Below are positions 29,307 through 37,462 of a stretch of DNA of 64,000 nucleotides, piece after piece. The stretch is taken from NCBI RefSeq assembly GCF_902498185.1, contig NZ_CABVIX010000008.1:62001-126000 (forward strand), written 5' to 3'. The translations under genes were made by a program, and so were the position numbers. The notes under the pieces were generated by a model, which did not search any database, was not told where the DNA came from, and worked only from the letters and a program-made list of their open reading frames with translations. Positions within the stretch are counted from its first letter, which is position 1, and each line of letters starts with the position of its first letter. This DNA comes from Pseudomonas fluorescens. GTDB lineage: Bacteria; Pseudomonadota; Gammaproteobacteria; Pseudomonadales; Pseudomonadaceae.

Positions 29307-29786
29307 TCAGGGCGCGGCGGTTTCGAACATCATGTTGACCAGGCCCTGGTAGTTACCCGGGATGAACGCGCCGCCAGCAGGCGTCTTGGCGGTGACGACG
29401 AAGTCCATGACCGCGCCCGGAGTCGCCTGCGCTGCATTGAGGATTTCGGTAGAGGTGGTGCTCAGGTCGGTGTCGCCCACCTTGACGTTGAGGTCGATGG
29501 CGTCCAGGCCGCTGGTGATCACCGGCGAGGTCAGCAAGTAGCCGGTGATCGGGCCGATGGTGCTCTTGGCCTGCAACTGGTGACGGATTTCGCCGAACGT
29601 CGACTGCACGGGATTCCAAGGCAGCTCCTGCGGATCATTCATCCAGTCGCTGCCCACGGGCTCGACGTAGAACGCGGCAGTGGGAACCACGGCGGTCACC
29701 AGCACCTGCTTCTCGATCGGGTCGGCTGCCTGTACAGCGCCAGCAGCCAGCAAAACCAAGGGAAGGGCCTTGAAGAGGGATTTCAC
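29307..29786 (-). CDS. CS1-type major fimbrial subunit (pilin)
   Basis: A 159-residue secreted pilin. The start is GTG at 29786, with AAGGAG eight bases upstream; the signal peptide is VKSLFKALPLVLLAAGAVQA and the mature protein begins ADPIEKQVLVTAVVP. The N-terminal strand VLVTAVVPTAAFYV is the donor strand of alpha pilins, and there are no cysteines, as usual in this class. The protein polymerises into the shaft. As the first gene of the cluster it should have the highest expression; the 97-base gap to the usher may contain a processing site. Confidence 0.82.
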   Translation of the reverse strand: MKSLFKALPLVLLAAGAVQAADPIEKQVLVTAVVPTAAFYVEPVGSDWMNDPQELPWNPVQSTFGEIRHQLQAKSTIGPITGYLLTSPVITSGLDAIDLNVKVGDTDLSTTSTEILNAAQATPGAVMDFVVTAKTPAGGAFIPGNYQGLVNMMFETAAP

Positions 29787-29952
29787 GAGTCGTTCTCCTT
29801 GAACACCTGCGGATACGCCGCAGTAACGTGTCATGTCAGCCGAATGCCGACAGCGAGGAGGATTATTCGCCGGTGTGTAGGGCAACAGAGCAGGACCGAT
29901 CTGACGGAGCCTCGGAAATTTCCCAAGCAACGGTTTGCCGGGTTGACCAAGC
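29787..29952 (-). promoter_or_regulatory. Pilin upstream region with GGAAATTTCC palindrome
   Basis: The region before the pilin gene carries GGAAATTTCC (29914-29923), the same ten-base palindrome as in the usher-chaperone gap, and a CCCTACA half-motif (29877-29883 on the complementary strand). No clear sigma-70 boxes are seen, consistent with an activator-dependent promoter. Confidence 0.4.
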
Positions 29953-29975
29953 AAAAAGCCGCCCGAAGGCGGCTT
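29953..29975 (-). terminator. Rho-independent terminator of yjcH-actP
   Basis: On the minus strand, a GCCGCC/GGCGGC stem (extended by two AT pairs) with a four-base loop is followed by TTTTT. It lies 24-46 bases after the actP stop. Confidence 0.85.
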
Positions 29976-29998
29976 GTCGTGCAGCTACAGTGTGCCGG

Positions 29999-31657
29999 TC
30001 AGTGGGACACGGCGCCTGACGCTCCCAGCCCCGTCTGCGAACGGACGAACTGCGGGTAGAACAGCGCGCGTTCTTCGTCAGCTGCCTTGGATTTGTCGGT
30101 GATAGAGAAGAACCAGATCCCGACGAAGGCAATCAGCATCGAGAACAGTGCCGGGTACTCGTACGGGTAGATCGCTTTCTCGTGACCCAGGATCTGCACC
30201 CAGATGGTCGGGCCCAGCACCATCAGGCCAACGGCGCTGATCAGGCCCAGCCAGCCGCCGATCATGGCGCCGCGGGTAGTCAGCTTCTTCCAGTACATCG
30301 AGAGCAGCAGCACCGGGAAGTTGCAGCTGGCGGCAATCGAGAACGCCAGGCCCACCATGAAGGCGATGTTCTGGCTCTCGAACATGATCCCCAGGCCGAT
30401 CGCCAGCACCGCCAGGGCGATGGTGGTGATTTTCGAGACGCGGATTTCATCCTTGTCATTGGCCTTGCCTTTGCGCCAGACGCTGGCGTACAGGTCGTGG
30501 GAAACCGCCGAGGCACCGGCCAGCGTCAGCCCTGCGACCACCGCGAGGATGGTGGCGAAGGCCACGGCCGAGATGAAGCCCAGGAAGATACTGCCGCCCA
30601 CGGCATCGGCCAGGTGCACCGCCGCCATGTTGTTGCCGCCGATCAGGGCGCCCGCGGCGTCCTTGAAGGCCGGATTGGTGCTCACCAGCAGGATCGCGCC
30701 AAAGCCGATGATAAAGGTGAGGATATAGAAGTAGCCGATGAAGCCGGTGGCGTAGAGCACGCTCTTGCGCGCTTCCTTGGCATCGCTGACAGTGAAGAAG
30801 CGCATCAGGATGTGGGGCAGGCCAGCAGTACCGAACATCAGCGCAAGGCCCAGGGAGAACGCCGAGATCGGGTCCTTGACCAGGCCGCCAGGGCTCATGA
30901 TCGCTTCACCCTTGGGGTGCACGTCGATGGCTTGGGAGAACAGCGCGTTGAAGTCGAAGTTGACATGCTTCATCACCATCAGCGCCATGAAGCTGGCACC
31001 GGACAGCAGCAGCACCGCCTTGATGATCTGCACCCAGGTGGTGGCCAGCATGCCACCGAACAGCACGTACAGGCACATCAGGATGCCGACCAGGATGACC
31101 GCGATGTGGTAGTCGAGCCCGAACAGCAGCTGGATCAGCTTGCCGGCGCCGACCATCTGCGCGATCAGGTAGAAGGCGACCACCACCAGCGATCCAGAGG
31201 CCGACAGGGTGCGGATTTCCTTCTGCTTGAGGCGGTAGGAGGCGACGTCGGCAAAGGTGTATTTGCCCAGGTTGCGCAGGCGCTCGGCGATCAGGAACAG
31301 GATGATCGGCCAGCCGACGAGAAAGCCGATCGAGTAGATCAGGCCGTCGTAGCCGGAGGTGAACACCAGGGCGGAAATACCCAGAAAGGATGCAGCCGAC
31401 ATGTAATCGCCGGCAATCGCCAGGCCATTCTGAAAGCCGGTGATGCGACCGCCCGCGGCGTAGTAGTCGGAGGCGGACTTGTTGCGCTTGGACGCCCAGT
31501 AGGTGATGCACAGGGTTGCGCCGACGAAGGCCACGAACATCAGGATCGCGGCGACGTTGAGCGGTTGTTTCTGCACCTCGCCGGTCAAGGCATCAGCGGC
31601 CCACACGGCAGGTGCGAAGGCCCCGATGGCCAAGGTTGTCAGTACACGCGGGATCAT
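29999..31657 (-). CDS. actP: ActP, cation/acetate symporter
   Basis: A 552-residue sodium:solute symporter family protein with a cleavable N-terminal signal ([10 protein letters not shown]) and about 13 membrane helices. Family features such as [29 protein letters not shown] and [11 protein letters not shown] are clear. It imports acetate and other short-chain acids such as glycolate. ATG overlaps the yjcH stop by four bases. The pair yjcH-actP is usual; acs is not adjacent here. Confidence 0.93.
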   Translation of the reverse strand: MIPRVLTTLAIGAFAPAVWAADALTGEVQKQPLNVAAILMFVAFVGATLCITYWASKRNKSASDYYAAGGRITGFQNGLAIAGDYMSAASFLGISALVFTSGYDGLIYSIGFLVGWPIILFLIAERLRNLGKYTFADVASYRLKQKEIRTLSASGSLVVVAFYLIAQMVGAGKLIQLLFGLDYHIAVILVGILMCLYVLFGGMLATTWVQIIKAVLLLSGASFMALMVMKHVNFDFNALFSQAIDVHPKGEAIMSPGGLVKDPISAFSLGLALMFGTAGLPHILMRFFTVSDAKEARKSVLYATGFIGYFYILTFIIGFGAILLVSTNPAFKDAAGALIGGNNMAAVHLADAVGGSIFLGFISAVAFATILAVVAGLTLAGASAVSHDLYASVWRKGKANDKDEIRVSKITTIALAVLAIGLGIMFESQNIAFMVGLAFSIAASCNFPVLLLSMYWKKLTTRGAMIGGWLGLISAVGLMVLGPTIWVQILGHEKAIYPYEYPALFSMLIAFVGIWFFSITDKSKAADEERALFYPQFVRSQTGLGASGAVSH

Positions 31658-31965
31658 TGCTGAGCCTCCTTGAGAATGGCCTTGTTCAGCTCATCGAACT
31701 CACCGTTGGCGCGACGCACGTAGATGGCGGTGAGGATGAATGCCGAGACGATCAGGCCGACGCCTATGGGAATTCCCCAGGTGATCGACGAATCGGCGCT
31801 GATGCGCGCGCCGAGCACTTGCGGGCCATAGGCGATAAGGAGGATGAAAGCGCAGTAGAGGCCGAGCATGATCGCCGAGAGAATCCAGGCGAAGCGTTCG
31901 CGTTTGCTGACCAGTTCCTTGAAGCGCGGACTGTTTTGTATCGAGAGGTAGATGCTGTCGTTCAT
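31654..31965 (-). CDS. yjcH: YjcH, DUF485 membrane protein partner of ActP
   Basis: A 103-residue protein with two membrane helices ([20 protein letters not shown] and [17 protein letters not shown]) separated by a short loop, typical of DUF485. Always found with ActP and presumed to modulate it. ATG is preceded by TAGGAC. An inverted repeat AGTAGG-N11-CCTACT lies 23-45 bases upstream. Confidence 0.9.
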   Translation of the reverse strand: MNDSIYLSIQNSPRFKELVSKRERFAWILSAIMLGLYCAFILLIAYGPQVLGARISADSSITWGIPIGVGLIVSAFILTAIYVRRANGEFDELNKAILKEAQQ

Positions 31966-31987
31966 TGTTTTTGTCCTAGCAGCACAG

Positions 31988-32010
31988 AGTAGGTAAAACC
32001 CGTCCCTACT
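31988..32010. promoter_or_regulatory. Inverted repeat AGTAGG-N11-CCTACT before yjcH-actP
   Basis: Six-base perfect arms separated by 11 bases lie 23-45 bases upstream of the yjcH start. In pseudomonads acetate genes are controlled by NarL-type regulators (ErdR/CrbR class), so this is a candidate site; the link is inference. Confidence 0.35.
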
Positions 32011-32096
32011 TTATGCTGCCGTTGGACGCCAGCCAGACGACCTTAGTCTTAGATGCAAGGGTGTGTTGCAGGATCGGTAACAACCATCATGAATAT

Positions 32097-32146
32097 GCAG
32101 CGTCTGACCCATTCGCTGGCAAGCCAGCGAATGGGTCAGACGCTGC
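32097..32146. repeat. Perfect 24-bp inverted repeat with two-base spacer
   Basis: Arms at 32097-32120 and 32123-32146 are exact reverse complements around AA. The centre (TTCGCTGGCAAGCCAGCGAA) resembles the core of Pseudomonas intergenic REP-like palindromes. It begins five bases after the betX stop on that strand and lacks a T tract, so it is either a REP-type unit acting as mRNA 3' end or a Rho-assisted terminator. Confidence 0.85.
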
Positions 32147-32151
32147 CGCTA

Positions 32152-33000
32152 TTATTTCCCGGTCCACTCCTTGACGCGGTCCGGATGCTTGGCCACCCAG
32201 TCCTTGGCCGCGGCTTCAGGCTTGGCACCTTCCTGGATGGCCAGCATCACTTCGCCGATCTCATCCTTGGATTGCCAGGAGAATTTCTTCAGGAACTCGG
32301 CCACCTCGGGTGCCTTGGTCGCCAACTGCTTGCTGCCGATGCTGTTGACGGTTTCGGCTGCGCCATACACGCCTTTTGGATCATCGAGGAACTTGAGCTT
32401 CCACTTGGCGAACATCCAGTGCGGGACCCAGCCCGTCACGGCGATGGATTGCTGCTTGGCATACGAGCGCCCGAGTTCGGACGTCATCGCCGCGCCTGAG
32501 CTTGCCTGCAATTTGTAACCGGTCAGGTCGTAGTCCTTGATCGCCTGGTCGGTCTTGAGCATCACGCCCGAGCCTGCGTCGATACCGACGATCTTGTTCT
32601 TGAAACTGGTATCGGTCTTGAGGTCGGCGATGCTGGTGGCCTTGACGTACTCGGGGACGATCAGGCCGATGCGCGCATCCTTGAAGTTGGGACCATAATC
32701 GACCACTGCGTCCTTGTTCTTGGTCCAGTAGTCGCCATGGGTAACCGGCAGCCAGGCCGAAAGCATCGCATCGAGCTTGCCGGTGGCGACCCCCTGCCAC
32801 ATGATCCCGGTGGCCACGGCTTGCAGCTTGACGTCGTAGCCGAGCTTCTGCTTGATCACTTCGGCGGCAACGTTGGTGGTCGCCACACTGTCGGCCCAGC
32901 CGTCCACGTAACCGATGCTCACTTCCTTGGCCATCGCCTGCGCGGCGCTCATGGCCATCACCAGGGCGGTGCCCACCCCCAGGATTCTTCGCATTTTCAT
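32152..33000 (-). CDS. betX: BetX-like glycine betaine ABC transporter substrate-binding protein
   Basis: A 282-residue OpuAC-domain protein with a signal peptide (AMSAAQAMA). It contains the aromatic residues that cage quaternary ammonium groups, for example in YVDGWADS, AWLPVTHGDYW and TGWVPHWMF. The only ABC components nearby belong to unrelated systems, so it probably works with the shared choline/betaine/carnitine core transporter (CbcWV) encoded elsewhere, as the P. aeruginosa homologue next to yjcH-actP does. ATG 33000 is chosen over the adjacent TTG; GAGGGG lies upstream. Confidence 0.85.
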   Translation of the reverse strand: MKMRRILGVGTALVMAMSAAQAMAKEVSIGYVDGWADSVATTNVAAEVIKQKLGYDVKLQAVATGIMWQGVATGKLDAMLSAWLPVTHGDYWTKNKDAVVDYGPNFKDARIGLIVPEYVKATSIADLKTDTSFKNKIVGIDAGSGVMLKTDQAIKDYDLTGYKLQASSGAAMTSELGRSYAKQQSIAVTGWVPHWMFAKWKLKFLDDPKGVYGAAETVNSIGSKQLATKAPEVAEFLKKFSWQSKDEIGEVMLAIQEGAKPEAAAKDWVAKHPDRVKEWTGK

Positions 33001-33214
33001 CAAGGCATCCCCTCGTCAGGTCTCGGAAGTTGCATCATCGACCTGCGGGAGTGGACAACCTGCTCTGCCAGCGACCTCCATCCAGCGATCAACGACATCA
33101 CATAGCCATTAACGCCATCCCCTCGCCCAGGCCTGCGCGATCTTTGCATGCCCAAGCGTTGACGCCGGGCGTTTGCGGTTACTATCGCTGTTTTTCCTCG
33201 CCGATGGACCGCCC

Positions 33215-34774
33215 ATGACCAGCACTGCCCGCTTATTGCTGCCCACTTACCTGTCCGCCTGCCTGCTGGCCTTGCTGGCGCTGGCAGCACTCTGGTACGG
33301 GCTGGGCAAGCCGGTGCAGCTTCCGGATGCGGCCAGCGCCACGCACAAGTTGCAGTGCGCATCGTATACGCCGTTCGACAAGGACCAGTCGCCGTTCGAC
33401 CAGCCGTTCAAGCTGCGCCCGGCGCGCATGGATGCCGACCTTGCCCTGCTCGCCGAGCGATTCGAGTGCATCCGCACCTATTCCATGACCGGTCTTGAGG
33501 CAATCCCGGCGCTGGCGCGCAAGCATGGGCTCAAGCTGATGCTGGGAGCCTGGGTGAACGCCAACCCGGCGGACACCGAAAAGGAAGTCGCCGCACTGAT
33601 TGCATCGGCCAACGCCAACCCCGACGTGGTGAGCGCGGTCATCGTCGGCAACGAGACCCTGTTGCGCAAGGAAGTGACCGGCGAACGCCTGGCCAGCCTG
33701 ATCCAGCGGGTGAAGAGCCAGGTGCAGGTGCCGGTCACCTATGCCGATGTATGGGAGTTCTGGTTGCAGCATCCGCAGATCGCCCCGGCGGTGGACTTTC
33801 TCACCATCCACCTGCTGCCTTACTGGGAGGATGACCCGCGCGGCATCGACGACGCCTTGGCGCATGTCGGCGAGGTGCGCAAGGCATTCGGCACGCGCTT
33901 TGCGCCGAAGGACATCGTGATTGGCGAGACTGGCTGGCCAAGTGAAGGCCGCCAGCGCGAGACCGCCCTGCCCAGCCGCGTCAACGAAGCAAAGTTCATC
34001 CGGGGCTTCGTGGCCATGGCCGAACGCAGCGGCTGGCACTACAACCTGATCGAGGCGTTCGACCAGCCATGGAAGCGTGCCAGCGAGGGCGCGGTGGGCG
34101 GTTACTGGGGACTCTACGACGCAGATCGCCAGGACAAGGGGATTCTCGAAGGCCCGGTGAGCAATCTGCCGCTCTGGCCTCAGTGGTTGCTGGCCGGCGT
34201 GTTGCTGTTCGGCGTCACGCTGCTGCTGGCTGGCCCCGCGCGCGACCGGCGCGGGGCCCTGCTGCTGCCGTTGCTGGCGGCGCTTGGCGCGGCTTGCCTG
34301 GGCCTGTGGGGCGAGCTGATGCGCACCAACGCACGGTTTGCCGAAGAGTGGATCTGGGCACTGCTGCTGGCCGGGTTGAATCTGTTGGTGCTGGCACATG
34401 GGGCGCTGGGCCTGGTCCGGTGCGCGGGCTGGCGTCAGCGGGCATTTGCCTGGCTGGAGGCGCGCGCCAGCTGGTGGCTGACGGCGGCAGGCTTCGCGGC
34501 GGCAGTGAGCATGCTGGCGATGGTGTTCGATCCTCGCTATCGCAGTTTTCCCAGCGCAGCACTGTTGTTGCCGGCGCTGGTGTATCTGCTGCGGCCGGTG
34601 GCCGGGCCTCGGTCAGAGATCAGGTTGCTGGCAATCATTGTCGCCGTGGGCATATTGCCGCAGCTGTATCAGGAGGGCTTGAGCAATCAGCAGGCATGGG
34701 GCTGGGCGGCGGTGAGCGTATTGATGGCAGGGGCGCTGTACCGCGGCATCACCCGGACGCCGCAGCCGGTCTAG
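33215..34774 (+). CDS. Membrane-bound GH17-like beta-glucan enzyme
   Basis: A 519-residue protein. One N-terminal membrane helix (about 5-28) precedes an extracytoplasmic GH17-like TIM barrel (about 45-310); the acid/base glutamate is in VIVGNETLLR and the nucleophile in IVIGETGWPSEG. About seven membrane helices follow. GH17 domains of this kind in Pseudomonas are transglycosylases or glucan synthases rather than simple hydrolases, and could make or branch beta-glucans. The start MTSTARLL has a poor ribosome site. Confidence 0.75.
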   Translation: MTSTARLLLPTYLSACLLALLALAALWYGLGKPVQLPDAASATHKLQCASYTPFDKDQSPFDQPFKLRPARMDADLALLAERFECIRTYSMTGLEAIPALARKHGLKLMLGAWVNANPADTEKEVAALIASANANPDVVSAVIVGNETLLRKEVTGERLASLIQRVKSQVQVPVTYADVWEFWLQHPQIAPAVDFLTIHLLPYWEDDPRGIDDALAHVGEVRKAFGTRFAPKDIVIGETGWPSEGRQRETALPSRVNEAKFIRGFVAMAERSGWHYNLIEAFDQPWKRASEGAVGGYWGLYDADRQDKGILEGPVSNLPLWPQWLLAGVLLFGVTLLLAGPARDRRGALLLPLLAALGAACLGLWGELMRTNARFAEEWIWALLLAGLNLLVLAHGALGLVRCAGWRQRAFAWLEARASWWLTAAGFAAAVSMLAMVFDPRYRSFPSAALLLPALVYLLRPVAGPRSEIRLLAIIVAVGILPQLYQEGLSNQQAWGWAAVSVLMAGALYRGITRTPQPV

Positions 34775-34786
34775 AAACGGTCTGCG

Positions 34787-35152
34787 TCAAGCCGCAGGAG
34801 TGCGCACCAACCGCAACCCGGCCAGCACCACGGCGAACACGGCCAGGCTGGCCGTGTAGAGCACCAGCGCCGGGATCCCGAGCACCAGCGCCAGCACCGC
34901 CAGCCACCACCCGGCCTTTCCACGCACGAACTGGGCAAGCACTGCCAGTCCCAGCGCGCCCCACGCAATCACGCGAAAATGAATGCCCAGCCCCAGCAGC
35001 GAGCGTACCTGGCATTGCCAGTACGCCCCAGGTTCGGCACATAGCCCGACCCATTGCCCATCTTCCATCAGCCCATAGCGCACTCCGTAGCTTGCGGCCA
35101 GCCACAAGGCAAGGAATGCCAACAAAGCGATCAAAGGTAAAGAACGGGACAT
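34787..35152 (-). CDS. Hypothetical membrane protein
   Basis: A 121-residue protein with about four hydrophobic segments and two cysteines in a loop (GLCAEPGAYWQCQVRS) that could form a disulfide on the periplasmic side. Starts at MSRSLP with AGAGG upstream. It is convergent with the GH17-like gene (12-base gap). No family recognised. Confidence 0.7.
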   Translation of the reverse strand: MSRSLPLIALLAFLALWLAASYGVRYGLMEDGQWVGLCAEPGAYWQCQVRSLLGLGIHFRVIAWGALGLAVLAQFVRGKAGWWLAVLALVLGIPALVLYTASLAVFAVVLAGLRLVRTPAA

Positions 35153-35313
35153 AGGCCTCTCCGGCAACGTTTACAAACTGCCAGCATACGTGCGCGGTAT
35201 GTTCAGAAGATACGTTTTGGGCGATAAATACCCCAGCGCCCGGCAACTTTGCCCCCCCGTTCAGGGTCTTAGCCTGCGTACCGCACTGTGCAGTATCTTT
35301 TTTGGGGGTTTCA

Positions 35314-36612
35314 ATGCTTCGACCTTTGCGCTTCGCTGCCCTGCTCGGCGGCCTGCTCCTGAGTGCGGCCGCCACGGCGCAGGACATCGACGCCGCGAGC
35401 TACGGCTACCCCTTGACCAACCCGTTCGAGGCAACCATTGCCACCACCCCGCCCGAGCTGCGTCCGACGCTGCCCAGCGACGAGGACATCAACCAGAGCG
35501 ACTACAGCCTCAACCTGCGCCCAGAGCGCTCGTTCACCCTGCCCGACAACTTCTGGCCGGTGAAAAAACTCAGGTACCGTCTGGCCCGCCAGGACCATCC
35601 GGCACCACTGATCTTCCTGATCGCGGGCACCGGTGCGCCGTTTTCAAGCAGCATCAACGAGTACCTGAAGAAGCTCTATTACCAGGCAGGCTTCCACGTC
35701 GTGCAGCTGTCGTCGCCCACCAGCTACGACTTCATGAGCGCCGCCTCGCGCTTTGCCACCCCGGGGGTGAGCAGCGAAGATGCCGAGGACATGTACCGGG
35801 TCATGCAGAGCGTGCGAGCCCAGCATCCGCGCCTGCCGGTCACCGAATTTCACCTCAGCGGCTACAGTCTCGGCGCGCTGGATGCAGCGTTTGTCAGCAA
35901 GCTCGACGAGACCCGCCGCAGCTTCAATTTCAAGCGGGTGCTGCTGCTCAATCCACCGGTCAACCTCTACACGTCGATCAGCAACCTGGACAAGCTGGTC
36001 CAGACCGAGGTCAAGGGCGTGAGCAGCAACACCACGTTCTATGAACTGATGCTGAGCAAGCTGACCCAGTACTTCCGCCAGAAGGGCTACATCGACCTCA
36101 ACGAAGCGCTGCTCTACGACTTCCAGCAGTCGCGCCAGCACCTGTCGAACGAGCAGATGGCCATGATCATCGGCACCTCGTTCCGTTTCTCCGCGGCCGA
36201 CATTGCCTTTACCTCCGACCTGATCAACCGTCGCGGGCTGATCATTCCGCCCAAGTACCCGATCAGCGAGGGCAGCAGCCTCACGCCGTTCTTCAAGCGC
36301 GCCCTGCAGTGCGACTTCGACTGCTACCTGAGCGAGCAGGTGATCCCCATGTGGCGTGCCCGCAGCGACGGCGGCAGCCTGCTGCAGCTCAACGACCAGG
36401 TCAGCCTGTACGCGCTCAAGGATTACCTGCAGAACAGCCCGAAAATCGCCGTGATGCACAACGCCGACGATGTCATTCTCGGTCCAGGCGACATCGGCTT
36501 CCTGCGCCAGGTGTTCGGCGAGCGACTCACGCTGTACCCCCATGGCGGGCATTGCGGCAACCTTAATTACCGCGTCAACAGCGACGCCATGCTGGAGTTC
36601 TTCCGTGGTTAA
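35314..36612 (+). CDS. Exported alpha/beta hydrolase, partner of MlaA-like protein
   Basis: A 432-residue protein with a signal peptide (LLLSAAATAQD). The nucleophile elbow is GYSLG (HLSGYSLGALDA), with an acid candidate in HNADDVILGPGD and the histidine in PHGGHCGN, so a serine esterase or lipase-like activity in the periplasm is likely. Database entries sometimes call this family serine/threonine protein kinase, which the sequence does not support. ATG at 35314 behind GGGGGT. Its stop overlaps the start of the MlaA-like gene by eight bases, implying a functional pair. Confidence 0.78.
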   Translation: MLRPLRFAALLGGLLLSAAATAQDIDAASYGYPLTNPFEATIATTPPELRPTLPSDEDINQSDYSLNLRPERSFTLPDNFWPVKKLRYRLARQDHPAPLIFLIAGTGAPFSSSINEYLKKLYYQAGFHVVQLSSPTSYDFMSAASRFATPGVSSEDAEDMYRVMQSVRAQHPRLPVTEFHLSGYSLGALDAAFVSKLDETRRSFNFKRVLLLNPPVNLYTSISNLDKLVQTEVKGVSSNTTFYELMLSKLTQYFRQKGYIDLNEALLYDFQQSRQHLSNEQMAMIIGTSFRFSAADIAFTSDLINRRGLIIPPKYPISEGSSLTPFFKRALQCDFDCYLSEQVIPMWRARSDGGSLLQLNDQVSLYALKDYLQNSPKIAVMHNADDVILGPGDIGFLRQVFGERLTLYPHGGHCGNLNYRVNSDAMLEFFRG

Positions 36613-37435
36613 GAACCTCTTGATCGTCTCTGCGTTGCTTGCGAGTACTGGGGCGATTGCCGCCGAGACCGCCCCGCGTGCCAGCGTGATTGAAGCCGAC
36701 GTGATCGACACCCCCGTGGTGGAGACGCCGCCGCCCGAAAGCGATGGCTTCACCGATCCGCTGCGTGCGCTCAAATTCAATCCAGGACTGGATCAGCGCG
36801 AGTTCGAGCGCTCGACCTTCGATGCGCTCAACGTGTACGACCCGTACGAGTCGGTGAACCGGCGTATCTATCACTTCAACTACCGTTTCGACGAGTGGGT
36901 GTTCCTGCCGGCGGTCAACGGTTACCGCTATATCACCCCGCACTTCGTGCGCACCGGGGTGAGCAACTTCTTCAACAACCTTGGCGATGTGTCGAGCCTG
37001 GCCAACAGCCTGTTGCAGCTGAAGGCCAAGCGCGCAGGGCAGATCACCGCGCGGCTGATGTTCAACACGATCATCGGCGTGGGAGGACTGTGGGATCCGG
37101 CGACCAAGATGGGCCTGCCGCGCCAGAACGAAGACTTCGGGCAGACACTTGGCTTCTATGGCCTGGATGAAGGCCCCTACCTGATGCTGCCGCTGTTCGG
37201 GCCATCGAACCTGCGCGACACCACCGGGCTGGTGGTGGATTACGTGGGTGAGCAGGAAGCCAACTTCCTGGACTTCGCCGACGCCAGCGACGATCAGCCT
37301 GCGCTGACCGTGCTGCGCGCGGTGGACAAGCGGTACACCACGAGCTTCCGCTACGGCCAGCTCAACTCGCCGTTCGAGTATGAGAAGGTGCGATATGTGT
37401 ATACCCAGGCAAGGAAGTTACAGATAGCGGAGTAG
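36605..37435 (+). CDS. MlaA-family protein without lipobox
   Basis: A 276-residue MlaA (VacJ) family protein; PYESVNRRIYHFN, ANSLLQLKAKRAGQ, GVGGLWDPATKMGL, EDFGQTLG and YLMLPLFGPSN are diagnostic. Classical MlaA is an outer-membrane lipoprotein that removes surface phospholipids. Here the GTG start at 36605 leads into a signal peptide ending STGAIAAET with no cysteine anywhere in the first 50 residues, so it should be cut by signal peptidase I and not be lipidated. Coupled to a hydrolase gene, it probably is a paralogue with a different role. Confidence 0.85.
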   Translation: MVKNLLIVSALLASTGAIAAETAPRASVIEADVIDTPVVETPPPESDGFTDPLRALKFNPGLDQREFERSTFDALNVYDPYESVNRRIYHFNYRFDEWVFLPAVNGYRYITPHFVRTGVSNFFNNLGDVSSLANSLLQLKAKRAGQITARLMFNTIIGVGGLWDPATKMGLPRQNEDFGQTLGFYGLDEGPYLMLPLFGPSNLRDTTGLVVDYVGEQEANFLDFADASDDQPALTVLRAVDKRYTTSFRYGQLNSPFEYEKVRYVYTQARKLQIAE

Positions 37436-37441
37436 GTTTGC

Positions 37442-37460
37442 GGGGCCGCTATGCGGCCCC
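37442..37460. terminator. Bidirectional stem-loop between mlaA-like gene and lpxL
   Basis: An 8-bp stem GGGGCCGC/GCGGCCCC with loop TAT occupies most of the 27-base gap between two convergent genes. Confidence 0.7.
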
Positions 37461-37462
37461 TG

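Noticed and set aside
35314..36612. Serine/threonine protein kinase, a label this family often carries
   Set aside because: No kinase motifs (glycine loop, HRD, DFG) are present; the GYSLG elbow and late histidine indicate an alpha/beta hydrolase.
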